Below are positions 6,938 to 15,319 of a DNA stretch of 64,000 bases, in pieces (the first letter of the stretch is position 1; every line of letters begins with the position of its first letter). Both the position numbers and the translations under genes were made by a program. Source of the stretch: an uncultured Candidatus Saccharibacteria bacterium (GTDB taxonomy: Bacteria; Patescibacteriota; Saccharimonadia; Saccharimonadales; Saccharimonadaceae). Below the pieces are notes generated by a model. The model did not search any database. It had not been told where the DNA came from and saw only the letters and a program-made list of their open reading frames with translations. Location of the stretch: positions 1 through 64,000 of the forward strand of contig CAMVAM010000005.1 of the NCBI GenBank assembly GCA_947165465.1, in the 5' to 3' direction.

Positions 6938-7648
6938 TTATACACCAACAGATGGCTCATTCGGACAAGTTTTTAACACATCTTTAATTGCATTCTTTTC
7001 CGCCTCTGTTATCCAAAGCCCATATTTGTATTTTACTGACACTTGTCTTGCCACGTATTCACAACGAAACCTCTTGTTTGACGGGAGCCACGTCGCTGCA
7101 TCGCCATCGGATTTATTCTCGTTGGCCGGCCCGTCCACCGCGAGAAGATTGAGTGGGTCTGTTGCAATCTTATTTCTGGTCTCATACGACAGATATTGCG
7201 CCCCCTTCTGCCAGGCATCCGAAAGCGCCACCACATGGTCAATCTGAATCGCATTAGAAATCTCAGACTTATTTGTAAATATCATATGTTTACCGGTATA
7301 TGGCTCATCAAACTCACCGGAAATCACATTGCAACCCTTTAGAACTGCGCTGTCGCCAAGTTCCCTCTTGATGATTCTCTGCCTTAAAGAGCATCCGTCC
7401 ACCAACGGCCAACCATCATAGAATTGTTCTCTATTGTAACCGGTTTTTGGCGCTCTGCCCTTCACTTCGAGCTTTTCTAACACTTCTGCCGCGAGTAGCC
7501 CATCCGTGCTTTTTACCGCCACTACATCATTATTGTCTTCGACTTTTACAAAGAACTGTTCATAGCTTTCCGGATTCAAAATCAGCCACGTCCCTACCCC
7601 AAGGAACGCCAAAACCGTCAGTATTACTCTCCGGTGCTTTATCTTCAT
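6938..7648 (-). CDS. Secreted or anchored HNH-type nuclease (DUF1524 / GmrSD C-terminal family)
   Basis: 236 residues. An N-terminal hydrophobic segment (about 8-25) acts as signal or anchor. The C-terminal ~110 residues are a clear DUF1524-type HNH domain: IQIDHVVALSDAW (Asp137, His138), then DPLNLLAVDGPANENKSD, TWLPSN and RCEYVARQVSVK. Related proteins are secreted nucleases common in Actinobacteria, the usual hosts of Saccharibacteria. Cysteines 86, 106 and 196 suggest extracytoplasmic disulfides. A likely role is degrading environmental or host DNA for nucleotide salvage, which is inference. TATGAT at 7655-7660 ends 6 nt before ATG, consistent with a leaderless mRNA. Confidence 0.85.
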   Translation of the reverse strand: MKIKHRRVILTVLAFLGVGTWLILNPESYEQFFVKVEDNNDVVAVKSTDGLLAAEVLEKLEVKGRAPKTGYNREQFYDGWPLVDGCSLRQRIIKRELGDSAVLKGCNVISGEFDEPYTGKHMIFTNKSEISNAIQIDHVVALSDAWQKGAQYLSYETRNKIATDPLNLLAVDGPANENKSDGDAATWLPSNKRFRCEYVARQVSVKYKYGLWITEAEKNAIKDVLKTCPNEPSVGV

Positions 7649-7730
7649 GTAAATATCATAGCATAGAGACGAAGAATAAAAACCGCTTACGCTAGACTAA
7701 GGCTCTAAAAACTCTTATAATTATATTAAT

Positions 7731-9662
7731 ATGGAAGGTAAACCGCTCACAGAAACAATTTTTAAGAAAATTCACAAGAATTCGGTTCTCTATGCCGAAA
7801 TGGCCGACCGTGGCGCCATGGGCGAACCTGGCACCGGTAAGCTCTACACCTTAGTTAATGGCAAACTTAGTCTTTACACCCTAAAACTCGGAAACTCCAA
7901 AAAGAACTCTAATGATGAGCTCTTCGATAAACTGTTTGATGTTCTAATGTCCCTAACCAAAGATGGTATTCTCATCTACGAAAATGCCGGCTATGGCAAT
8001 TTTGCTTGGAGAAAAGCCGGCGCCATCTTTAAACGCGGCGACGAGGATAACTGCTTTACCTATAAGGATGGCGACAAAACCTTCAAACTCGAATCGTCGA
8101 ACTCCGGAGTTTATCAAAGTGCATCTTATCGTTTTGCCGACCGTGGTCTCGACTATCTCACCGTAAAAGAATATCTCAGAAAAAACGGCAGAAAGATCAA
8201 ATCAAACGACGAACTCGCTCTGGTTAATATGTACATCGAAACCATCCGTGCGGCTGATGCTGGCTTAAAGGTTCATGAATTCACCGTCGATGACTATTGG
8301 GTCGCCATTAATTATCTCCGTTGGAAAAACTACGAAGACTTTAATATCTCAGAGAGCGACCGCATTGCCGGTATCGAAGATGTCGCTAGATATCGCCTGC
8401 TTTTCATCGTCAACCAAATCGGCTGGCGCAAAGTCGATGAAATCTTCCTAAACATCGTAAAACACAATATTACCGATATTATCAAAGAATTTGACAAATA
8501 CCTCTTTGAGCCAATTGAAAATTTCTTCAGTCACACCGGTTTCACCGATGTTACTCTAGATGACCCGTTTGGTGACGGCCCAAATTCTATCCTTAGCTAC
8601 TGCAAATACCCGCTCTTCTTAAATATTCCGCCAAAAGTCCAACTTGATATTATCGAGAGAATCACCGAGATGTCTCCGGCCGATCTCGAAAAGAACGCCG
8701 TTTCTATCGAATACTATTTCGCCAATTTCGCCCTCGGCGAACAGCGCATCCCTTATACTATTATTCTTCCGGCCGCACTCCACGTCGTAAAAACTATGCC
8801 ATCAAGTGGCAACCCAGAAAAACACCTAGATTTCCTCTTTTGGCTTGCCTGCGAAATCATCAACAAAGCCTGGAAATATCTCGAAGAAAAAGAAGAAGCC
8901 CAGGCCAAGTTTAGAGACACTCTTTTTAAAGCCTTCTGGCCGAGGTTTGGCTCTATCTGGCCAATCAGAAACTTCGGCAAATTCAAATTTAATTCCGAGA
9001 CCGAGCAAAACATCTATAATGAAGCCCTTGGTTGGCTTATGTCTCTAAAAGATATCGATACCCGTAATCCAGAAATCCGTGACTACTTAGCCGACGTTAT
9101 CAAAGATGAACACCTAGTAACCGGTAGCAAATTCGTCACCCGCCGTGCCATCGCAGTTGCCCTTAGAGAATATTCACCAGAGGAGAAATTCAAAAAGATA
9201 CTCAATATTTACAAGCCGGAAGCCTATCCGGAAGCCTTGTCTTACCCAGAAAACATCGACGAAGCTAAATGCCTCCTCGAGGAACTCTTTAATCCAAATG
9301 GCCGCATCGCTAAACTAAATCGCATTCGCATGTTCGAGCAACTCCTCATCAACCCTAATTCCATCGGTGTTGGTGAATATATTTTGAATTACATTAGTGA
9401 CAACTTTGACAAATTCGTCGAAATCATGGCCATCGATTCAGCCAATGAAAAGCTCGACAGCAAAGAGGTCATCACTAGTATCATTACCGCCATCGCCAAA
9501 GGCATTTCCGAAGAAAACGAGCTCGCCCCATTTAAGGCCATCTCCAAAAAGGCCCTCGATATCGGTATCGACGGCAAAACTCTCGAGAACGCTGCAAATT
9601 ACGCCCGCAAGAATCGTAAGGATATTCTCTTCCAGCGCTCCGCTCTCCAAAAAATCTTCTAA
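7731..9662 (+). CDS. Large cytoplasmic protein of unknown function
   Basis: 643 residues without signal peptide or transmembrane segment. The N-terminal ~120 residues look beta-rich, with small glycine loops (GAMGEPGTGKLYTL is not a Walker A, as no GKT/S follows in the right geometry). The remainder is mostly predicted helix with many aromatic residues. I do not recognise a family. It is transcribed away from the nuclease gene; TATAAT at 7716-7721 with TAGACT 17 bp upstream lies 9 nt before the ATG and no Shine-Dalgarno is seen. It ends convergently with the small gene at 9708, and a hairpin lies between. Base and codon usage look like the neighbouring housekeeping genes, so it is probably native. 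Confidence 0.75.
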   Translation: MEGKPLTETIFKKIHKNSVLYAEMADRGAMGEPGTGKLYTLVNGKLSLYTLKLGNSKKNSNDELFDKLFDVLMSLTKDGILIYENAGYGNFAWRKAGAIFKRGDEDNCFTYKDGDKTFKLESSNSGVYQSASYRFADRGLDYLTVKEYLRKNGRKIKSNDELALVNMYIETIRAADAGLKVHEFTVDDYWVAINYLRWKNYEDFNISESDRIAGIEDVARYRLLFIVNQIGWRKVDEIFLNIVKHNITDIIKEFDKYLFEPIENFFSHTGFTDVTLDDPFGDGPNSILSYCKYPLFLNIPPKVQLDIIERITEMSPADLEKNAVSIEYYFANFALGEQRIPYTIILPAALHVVKTMPSSGNPEKHLDFLFWLACEIINKAWKYLEEKEEAQAKFRDTLFKAFWPRFGSIWPIRNFGKFKFNSETEQNIYNEALGWLMSLKDIDTRNPEIRDYLADVIKDEHLVTGSKFVTRRAIAVALREYSPEEKFKKILNIYKPEAYPEALSYPENIDEAKCLLEELFNPNGRIAKLNRIRMFEQLLINPNSIGVGEYILNYISDNFDKFVEIMAIDSANEKLDSKEVITSIITAIAKGISEENELAPFKAISKKALDIGIDGKTLENAANYARKNRKDILFQRSALQKIF

Positions 9663-9665
9663 ACA

Positions 9666-9691
9666 GAAAAATGCCTCCCATATAGGGAGGC
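9666..9691 (-). terminator. Terminator between convergent genes
   Basis: GCCTCCC (9673-9679) pairs with GGGAGGC (9685-9691). Read on the minus strand it is followed by ATTTTT, so it terminates the gene ending at 9708; on the plus strand there is no T-run, though the hairpin may still help. Confidence 0.8.
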
Positions 9692-9707
9692 GCAGAATGT
9701 GCGAAGA

Positions 9708-10073
9708 TTAAAGATGATATTGGCTCATGTACCTAAGACCGTGATACAGCTTTACCGGAATTCCGGGATCGTTTGCCCATTTCAACCGGGAAATCTCAAC
9801 CCCATGCCTACCGGTAGATTGTTCGAAAACGAATGCTATATCCGTGAGAGGACGTCCGCTCAGCTTCAACTCTTCCAAAGTGTCTTCATCCACAATGTAG
9901 TGGAAAACTTCCGAAAGAATATCCCGCGTCCGCGGCAAATCCGGAATCCTCTCATTAACCGGAGCAAAACTGTAAATCGCTCCGGAGCCTTCATCATACA
10001 TATTAATCTTCTTGCCAGTCAGGTTTACTACGTAATCTGTCAGCCTCATGTGGGCAAAATTACGCATTCCCAT
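9708..10073 (-). CDS. Small protein of unknown function with strong own promoter
   Basis: 121 residues, soluble, no recognised domain. Visible features are an N-terminal basic MRNFAHMRL, a central FAPVNERIPDLPRTRDIL stretch and a C-terminal GLRYMSQYHL. Shine-Dalgarno GGGGG precedes the ATG. Promoter: -35 TTGACT at 10129-10134, 17-bp spacer, TATAAT at 10106-10111. This promoter matches that of the small gene at 61942 at 26 of 29 positions. Codon choice (frequent CTG, CGG, CCG) looks unlike the housekeeping genes. It is a stand-alone transcript with its own terminator, which together suggest an acquired or specially regulated gene. Confidence 0.65.
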   Translation of the reverse strand: MGMRNFAHMRLTDYVVNLTGKKINMYDEGSGAIYSFAPVNERIPDLPRTRDILSEVFHYIVDEDTLEELKLSGRPLTDIAFVFEQSTGRHGVEISRLKWANDPGIPVKLYHGLRYMSQYHL

Positions 10074-10105
10074 TTCTATACCCCCTTTATTATGGCAATA
10101 TGTTT

Positions 10106-10134
10106 ATTATAGCACAGATTACCAAAAAAGTCAA
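10106..10134 (-). promoter_or_regulatory. Consensus-like promoter of the small gene at 9708
   Basis: TTGACT (10129-10134), 17-bp spacer, TATAAT (10106-10111) on the minus strand. Nearly the same 29-bp sequence drives the unrelated small gene at 61942. Confidence 0.8.
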
Positions 10135-10136
10135 GC

Positions 10137-11042
10137 TTATTCTGAGATTTTCTTAACTTCTACGGTGTTCCCGTCCTTTGCGAACCAGTATTCAAATTTA
10201 TATTCATTTTCACTGTCGTCAGAGACGCTAAACCTATATCTTTCCCCTTTATACCCAGAGATCTTGAAATTATAGTCGTTTTCACCAAATTTAATTATTA
10301 CTACTTCACCGTCAAGGCCATAAGAACTCCATGACGAAATGTACGGCTCGCCTACAAATACAATCCCATTGTCACTAATAAAATCATTGCGATAGACCTC
10401 GAATGGATCTTTTCCGGAGCTTGTGATAAGAAGTGCTGCGAGAGTCGCAAAAGCCGCCACCGCCACGACAACTCTTGCTATCTTATCTTTTAACAGCACA
10501 AAGATGAAGACGAAAACCATCACGAAGCAGTAAATCGCGCTTAAAAAGTGGTTCATTGGCGTCGTGATACACTGTTTCATGTAGCCAAAACCTATCCACG
10601 TTAAGAACACCGCTGCGACAGCGAGAATCAGCCCGGAATACCACTTGTCTTTCTTTGCATACCAAGCAACAAACGCGCCCGGAAAAGTCGCAAGCGTAAT
10701 CATAAACCAATATTTATAATAGCCGAATAATCCCCAGCCCATGTAGCTAAACGGCACCTGAATCAGATACACCAAAGGTTGCGATATCAGGAAAAATACA
10801 AAAGTTTTCAGTGCCGCATCAAGCGGAGATTTACAGTTTAAGATAATAATTAGCGCGAGCAGAACCCACGCCTCAGGTAGTACGGCAATATCATGGAAAG
10901 AATTTCCGTCCGGCACCAACATTGCCATGAGCGCCGTATAGATGCCGGCTATCACCGCAAAAATAATCACTTTTTTCCAAGTCATGTCGATGCCACCAAA
11001 AAGCTTCTTCATAGCCTTATGAATTTTGAGTCTTACAGCCAT
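10137..11042 (-). CDS. Polytopic membrane protein with C-terminal extracytoplasmic domain
   Basis: 301 residues. About seven hydrophobic helices fill residues ~22-210, including segments with IIFAVIAGIYTALMAM and VWVLLALIII-like text, followed by a soluble ~90-residue C-terminal domain (from about ITSSGKDPFEVY) rich in beta strands. No transporter signature or catalytic motif is recognised. Its start overlaps the 3' end of the upstream gene (11033) by 10 bp in another frame, so the two are co-translated. The ATG at 11042 is the longest start; an internal ATG after residue 10 (MKKLFGG) is also possible. Function unknown. Confidence 0.7.
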   Translation of the reverse strand: MAVRLKIHKAMKKLFGGIDMTWKKVIIFAVIAGIYTALMAMLVPDGNSFHDIAVLPEAWVLLALIIILNCKSPLDAALKTFVFFLISQPLVYLIQVPFSYMGWGLFGYYKYWFMITLATFPGAFVAWYAKKDKWYSGLILAVAAVFLTWIGFGYMKQCITTPMNHFLSAIYCFVMVFVFIFVLLKDKIARVVVAVAAFATLAALLITSSGKDPFEVYRNDFISDNGIVFVGEPYISSWSSYGLDGEVVIIKFGENDYNFKISGYKGERYRFSVSDDSENEYKFEYWFAKDGNTVEVKKISE

Positions 11043-11641
11043 CTTTTCCCCACTTCCGCCGTGAGAACCGACTTGGTTTTTGGCGCATATTCCTCAATTG
11101 CTTCGTTGATTTTGCGATCGTACGCCTGATACTCTTCCTCTTCGTGCTCTGGACTGTGTGCATAATAGCGATTGCGCTTCATTCTCTCGACTCTCTCTTT
11201 ATTATTATAGTCTGTCTCTGTCACGAAATTCTTCACTGCCGTTTCTGGATAGCCAAGCAACATCCCAATTTCATAGGTAGCTTTTTCCATAGCCTCTTTA
11301 CTGCCTTTAGAGCCGTGTAATCTCTTAAATCCGGCCTTTAGTTTCTCCGCAGTCTCCATGTCTTTAGAAATAAAGAAAAGTCGCTCATAAGACCATGGCC
11401 ATTTGCTCATCGGGAGTCTACGCCGGCCAGGAAGAACACTAAGACCGAGCCCCTTAATCATCCTCTGAAATTCCCTGGTTTCTAGCTTTGGATAATACTT
11501 CTTCCGGTAAAACCAAGCCATCGCCGGTTTTACATCGATTAGAACACCGATAAAATCAGCAAAAAAATCTGCCGCCATTATTTTGCTATTTAATGTCTCA
11601 AAGACATAACTTTCAAATTGAGCGATTTGATCCTTATCCAT
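11033..11641 (-). CDS. Cytoplasmic protein of unknown function
   Basis: 202 residues, soluble and highly charged in its C-terminal third (HSPEHEEEEYQAYDRKINEA). A GYPETAVKNF motif follows a helix-rich region; I do not assign a family. TATAAT at 11648-11653 ends 6 nt before the ATG and there is no Shine-Dalgarno, pointing to a leaderless mRNA. The 3' end overlaps the membrane-protein gene by 10 bp, so they form an operon and may work together. Confidence 0.7.
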   Translation of the reverse strand: MDKDQIAQFESYVFETLNSKIMAADFFADFIGVLIDVKPAMAWFYRKKYYPKLETREFQRMIKGLGLSVLPGRRRLPMSKWPWSYERLFFISKDMETAEKLKAGFKRLHGSKGSKEAMEKATYEIGMLLGYPETAVKNFVTETDYNNKERVERMKRNRYYAHSPEHEEEEYQAYDRKINEAIEEYAPKTKSVLTAEVGKRWL

Positions 11642-11655
11642 ATATATATTATATA

Positions 11656-12333
11656 CTAGATTAGCTTTGCTACAATCGCAAAACGCTTATCTATGTCGCC
11701 GGCGGAATTCGATGGGTAGTTCGCATCTGTCACCGTATCAACTCTGTTATCAATGATATTCTCTGGCAGAATACCCGTCTCAAAGAATTGTCTCATCGCG
11801 GCCTCGGTCATAGTCATGTTAGAAAGCGCCTCAATCTGGTAATTTATCGCATACGGCGAACAATAGATTTTGAGCTCTTCTGGCTGACTTCCATAATTCT
11901 CTTTCAAAAACTCGATATATTTCCTAGGGCCGTACTGCTCGATATTATGCCTTCCGGCATGGAGAATCCCGAGAAACCCCTGTCTCGTATCATATACTAC
12001 CGCCCCCAGGCAATCCGCAAGCGGGAGTAAAATCCCAATTCCAGAGCATTTTGTGACTAAACCATCTGATATTGGGATTACACTCTCTGGATTATTAATG
12101 GCATATTCCGCTAGATTCTCTTCTGTAATCTCTTTATAATCCGTAAAGCTGTTTCTTCCGCCATAAATTGTTCGGATTCTTGCAATTCTCGTATTCTCTA
12201 GTCCGATTAATTCTCCTAGTTTTGCCTGGTTTCCCATTATTTCATTTTCATTACCATCAAAAAACCGCATTTTTCCGTCATTTATATCCGAAATGCCAAC
12301 TTCTACTCTATCAAATACTATCTGTTTTTTCAT
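11656..12333 (-). CDS. pgeF: PgeF/YfiH-family (Cu-oxidase_4, 'laccase domain') protein
   Basis: 225 residues, near the family's usual ~240. The motif SDGLVTKCSGIGILLPLADC gives the conserved Asp-Gly and ADC, HAGR follows about 25 residues later, and a third cysteine sits in KIYCSPYAI; these Cys/His residues form the metal site. Family members (YfiH, FAMIN/LACC1) are now known as purine nucleoside phosphorylases/deaminases, and PgeF edits peptidoglycan precursors. In a nucleotide scavenger, purine salvage is plausible, but the choice is inference. HAGW of typical members is HAGR here. It overlaps the upstream zinc-ribbon gene by ATGA (12330-12333), so the pair is coupled. Confidence 0.82.
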   Translation of the reverse strand: MKKQIVFDRVEVGISDINDGKMRFFDGNENEIMGNQAKLGELIGLENTRIARIRTIYGGRNSFTDYKEITEENLAEYAINNPESVIPISDGLVTKCSGIGILLPLADCLGAVVYDTRQGFLGILHAGRHNIEQYGPRKYIEFLKENYGSQPEELKIYCSPYAINYQIEALSNMTMTEAAMRQFFETGILPENIIDNRVDTVTDANYPSNSAGDIDKRFAIVAKLI

Positions 12334-12620
12334 TGTTTAGCGCCACATTCGCTACAATACTTAGCAGTTTCGCTGATTTCGGCTCCACATTCAGTGCAGA
12401 ATTTCGTTGATTTATCTTTCAGCCCCTCCTTTATACCACTGGCGGCTGCCTCGTAATGTACTTTCGTTCCGGCCGCCGTAAGCTCTGCCGACTTCTTGTT
12501 TAGCCTCTCAATCTGTTCTCCCCGCTCATTATAGAGTTCCTCTTGCATATCGAGCATTTTTTTCTGCATCTCTTTTGCTCTCTTCATATTACTATCCATC
12601 ATGCTATCAAGTAAAGACAT
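12330..12620 (-). CDS. Small coiled-coil protein with C-terminal zinc ribbon
   Basis: 96 residues. The first ~45 are a charged amphipathic helix likely to form a coiled coil (MKRAKEMQKKMLDMQEEL). The C-terminus has two CxxC pairs (FCTECGAEI and YCSECGAKQ), a zinc-ribbon of the kind found in many small scaffold proteins. Shine-Dalgarno AAAAGGG precedes the ATG. The gene overlaps the PgeF-like gene by 4 bp. Partner unknown; a role in oligomeric scaffolding or nucleic-acid binding is possible. Confidence 0.78.
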   Translation of the reverse strand: MSLLDSMMDSNMKRAKEMQKKMLDMQEELYNERGEQIERLNKKSAELTAAGTKVHYEAAASGIKEGLKDKSTKFCTECGAEISETAKYCSECGAKQ

Positions 12621-12636
12621 ATTATCCCTTTTCTTA

Positions 12637-12897
12637 TTAGTTCTTCTTCCACCTTTTAAGAGTTGGGAAAACTTTCGTGCAATATTCTTTCATCTGCTCA
12701 TTGGTCATTCCAGCCTGCTCTCCGAACTGTGAGCATTTTTCGATATACTCTTCCATCGAGCATTTATCAATAAATTCACCGTCTTTATAGCACCATTTAC
12801 AATAATCCGTATTTACGCTGCCATCTTTTTCAGTGGCATACAAATCATCAGATGTTAGTGGCATTGCACAACTTTGACAGACTTTTACGTTTTCCAT
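12637..12897 (-). CDS. Small protein with N-terminal putative zinc ribbon (zf-ribbon type)
   Basis: 86 residues. CQSCAMPL near the start, followed by DYCKWCYKDG, gives the CxxC...CxxC pattern of the putative zinc-ribbon family (CQSCGMP-type). The C-terminal half is helical and includes two more cysteines. The function of this family is not established. It is the first gene of the 12.9-11.7 kb operon with the second zinc-ribbon protein and the PgeF-like gene; a minus-strand TATAAT (12924-12929) lies upstream. It is transcribed away from the ychF fragment and metallopeptidase insertion. Confidence 0.78.
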   Translation of the reverse strand: MENVKVCQSCAMPLTSDDLYATEKDGSVNTDYCKWCYKDGEFIDKCSMEEYIEKCSQFGEQAGMTNEQMKEYCTKVFPTLKRWKKN

Positions 12898-12940
12898 TCT
12901 AATCCTCTCTTTACCTTAGTTTAATTATACACCAAAATAT

Positions 12941-12991
12941 GCTATAATTATACCTGTTATGAATCTAAAAATCGGAATCTTAAATTTCTAA
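12941..12991 (+). pseudogene. Truncated duplicate of the ychF promoter and start
   Basis: TATAATTATACCT (12943-12955) recurs exactly at 14292-14304 in front of ychF. ATG at 12959 opens MNLKIGI before diverging and stopping (10 codons); AAAAATCGGAATC (12967-12979) recurs exactly at 14338-14350 inside ychF, and NLKIGI is the true YchF N-terminus. I read this as the old ychF 5' end, separated from the gene when the ~1.35-kb metallopeptidase segment was inserted. A functional leader peptide is the alternative. Confidence 0.65.
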
Positions 12992-13090
12992 ACCAACCTG
13001 TTTCTTTTATCCCGTTTACAATCAAAACTAAATTACCAGTATATCTAATCTATCTCAGTTTTTCAACCCCATTGTGATATAATCAAGATA

Positions 13091-14260
13091 ATGATTAACC
13101 CAGAAAACAACCATAATCAACAAGCTATAACAAACCCTCCAGAAGAATTTTTATCATATTCTGAGCATATGCGCCAAATAACCGAATCAAGCAATGATTC
13201 TAATAAACCAGCGACAGAAATCATAACATACAATTCCGCCCTAGAACGCAATAGTAATGAGCCACTCCAAACAAAGATAAATACATTATTGCGAGAAGAA
13301 ATAGATTACATATCAAGTACCTTCGACATAGCTTCATCAGTCATTCAAGCTAACTGCCCACGTCTCTCCATTATAAACTGGAAACCAGGGCAAAAATCCT
13401 ACATATTATTCGGAAAAGAAAAGATTGAACAACATGACCATGGAGCAATGTGGGCATTTTATTCACCCATGTTTCAAGTAAATGCAGATACAATGGATAA
13501 TGAATGGAACATCGACAAAACCATTCATTGCAGCGAAGAAACGTCAGACCATGATTTATCACACGAGCTATTACATGCACTTTCGTCCAGTCCAGAAATA
13601 AATTTTGACGAAAACGGAGTAGCATCATACAAAAGCGGTCTTTCAATTATATCTATAAACAAACAACGACAAGTTGTCGACAAATCACATGATGCCATCG
13701 GACTCACCGAAGGACTCACGGAACTACTTGCGGAAAGAATCGAACCACCAAAATCACCTCAGTATACATACGCTCAAGCAAAACGAATAGCTAATATTTT
13801 ATTATCTCCTTTCAACAACGAACTCGCACAAGCATACTTCTCTACTAAATCTGAGGACGTCAAAAGTTTCTTCAGAAACTTCGATGATAGACAAAATAGC
13901 ATCTCCTCAAAAGAACTAATTAATCTCGATCCAGAAGCAAAGTTTATAACTACTAGTCTATTAAAAGGATGCGTAGAATATACTTTGAGCTTTTGCGAAA
14001 ACTCAAAACAACAACAAATAGAAAAAGAACGCCTACAACCTATAATTAAAGAGATTCTACGCAAAAATTGGAATGCACCAAATGGCATAGGAGACTACAT
14101 TAAAGTAAAACGACAATTCAGAAACAACCCCAATATTGAATCCCTAAATATAAAATTACAATCACTCCAGTCGCTCAACGCAGAATTAACAAATATTCCA
14201 GAATCCGTCACCAATTATGATTCGTACGAGTCCTATATTCTTGAAATAATCGGTTTTTAA
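13091..14260 (+). CDS. Putative zinc metallopeptidase (HExxH), inserted upstream of ychF
   Basis: 389 residues, no signal peptide or membrane segment. SHELLHAL contains HExxH (His158, Glu159, His162) and, ~45 residues later, LTEGLTELLAERI offers a glutamate as third zinc ligand, as in gluzincin-type enzymes. The first ~60 residues are low-complexity, rich in Asn, Gln and Ser. Codon use is clearly A-rich (AAA, ACA, CAA) and unlike its neighbours, indicating transfer. TATAAT with an extended TGn (13078-13083) ends 7 nt before the ATG and no Shine-Dalgarno is seen. The flanks carry duplicated ychF 5' sequence. The substrate is unknown; a cytoplasmic protease or an effector delivered by contact with a host are both open. 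Confidence 0.72.
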   Translation: MINPENNHNQQAITNPPEEFLSYSEHMRQITESSNDSNKPATEIITYNSALERNSNEPLQTKINTLLREEIDYISSTFDIASSVIQANCPRLSIINWKPGQKSYILFGKEKIEQHDHGAMWAFYSPMFQVNADTMDNEWNIDKTIHCSEETSDHDLSHELLHALSSSPEINFDENGVASYKSGLSIISINKQRQVVDKSHDAIGLTEGLTELLAERIEPPKSPQYTYAQAKRIANILLSPFNNELAQAYFSTKSEDVKSFFRNFDDRQNSISSKELINLDPEAKFITTSLLKGCVEYTLSFCENSKQQQIEKERLQPIIKEILRKNWNAPNGIGDYIKVKRQFRNNPNIESLNIKLQSLQSLNAELTNIPESVTNYDSYESYILEIIGF

Positions 14261-14329
14261 CAAACGCTTCGGATAAATACCTTTTTCATGGTATAATTAT
14301 ACCTATAATAACAGATAGAAAGGTTGGTT

Positions 14330-15319
14330 TTGAACTTAAAAATCGGAATCGTTGGATTACCGAATGTCGGTAAGTCTACTTTATTTAATGCCTTAACTAA
14401 CGCTGGCGCTCTCGCCGCCAACTATCCTTTTGCTACCATTGAGCCAAATGTTGGCATTGTCCCCGTTCCTGATGAACGTCTTGATGTTCTCGCCAAAATG
14501 TACGAAACCGACAAAGTCGTCCCGGCCACCGTTGAATTCGTCGATATTGCTGGTCTTGTCGCCGGCGCCTCCAAAGGTGAAGGTCTTGGCAATAAATTCC
14601 TCGCTCACATCCGCGAATGCCAAGCCATTTGCCATGTCGTCCGTGCCTTTGTTAATAACGATATCGTCCGCGCCGACAATAAAATCGAAGAAGACATCGT
14701 TGCCCAGGCTAAAGAAGACATTGATATTATTAACCTCGAGCTTCAGCTCGCTGATGAAGAAACCAAGGAGAAAATCGCCGCCAAGCGCAAGAAAGATCCG
14801 GCCGACGAGCATATTCCGTTTCTTACCGATAAACCAGTCATCTATATGTTTAACGTTGATGAATCTGGCCTCACCGATATTGATTTACAAACCAAATTAA
14901 AAGCTCTTGTTGCTCCGGCTGAAGCTATCTTCGTAAATGCCAAGCTCGAGGAAGAAATGTCCGGTATGAATCGTGACGAAAGAAAAGAATTCTTAGAGAG
15001 CTACGGCGTCAAAGAAGACGCCCTCGGCGAGCTCATCAAAGCCGCTTACAAAACGCTTGGTCTTCAGTCCTTCCTGACCGCCGGCAAGAAAGAATGCCGT
15101 GCCTGGACTATCAAAAAAGGCGCCACTGCCCCAGAAGCCGCCGGCACCATCCACACCGATTTTGAACGTGGTTTTATTGCCGCCCAAATCTGTAATTATG
15201 ATGATCTTAAGCGCCTCGGTTCCGAGAAAGCCGTAAAAGAAGCCGGCCTTCTCCGCACCGAAGGTAAAACCTACGTCATGAAAGATGGCGACGTCGTCGA
15301 GTTTAGATTTAATGTCTAA
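14330..15319 (+). CDS. ychF: Redox-regulated ribosome-binding ATPase YchF (OLA1 family)
   Basis: 329 residues from TTG at 14330; an in-frame TTG also exists at 14324. I prefer 14330 because AAAGG lies 6-7 nt upstream and because the duplicate fragment at 12959 has ATG at the same codon. GLPNVGKSTL (G1), DIAGLVAGASKGEGLGNKFL (G3) and NVDE (G4-equivalent) mark the GTPase-type domain; a helical insertion (around 130-160) and the C-terminal TGS domain ending DGDVVEFRFNV follow. Slightly shorter than the usual ~363. YchF binds 70S ribosomes and hydrolyses ATP. The stop codon overlaps the convergent rnhB stop in the sequence CTAA, with no terminator between them. Confidence 0.95.
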   Translation: MNLKIGIVGLPNVGKSTLFNALTNAGALAANYPFATIEPNVGIVPVPDERLDVLAKMYETDKVVPATVEFVDIAGLVAGASKGEGLGNKFLAHIRECQAICHVVRAFVNNDIVRADNKIEEDIVAQAKEDIDIINLELQLADEETKEKIAAKRKKDPADEHIPFLTDKPVIYMFNVDESGLTDIDLQTKLKALVAPAEAIFVNAKLEEEMSGMNRDERKEFLESYGVKEDALGELIKAAYKTLGLQSFLTAGKKECRAWTIKKGATAPEAAGTIHTDFERGFIAAQICNYDDLKRLGSEKAVKEAGLLRTEGKTYVMKDGDVVEFRFNV

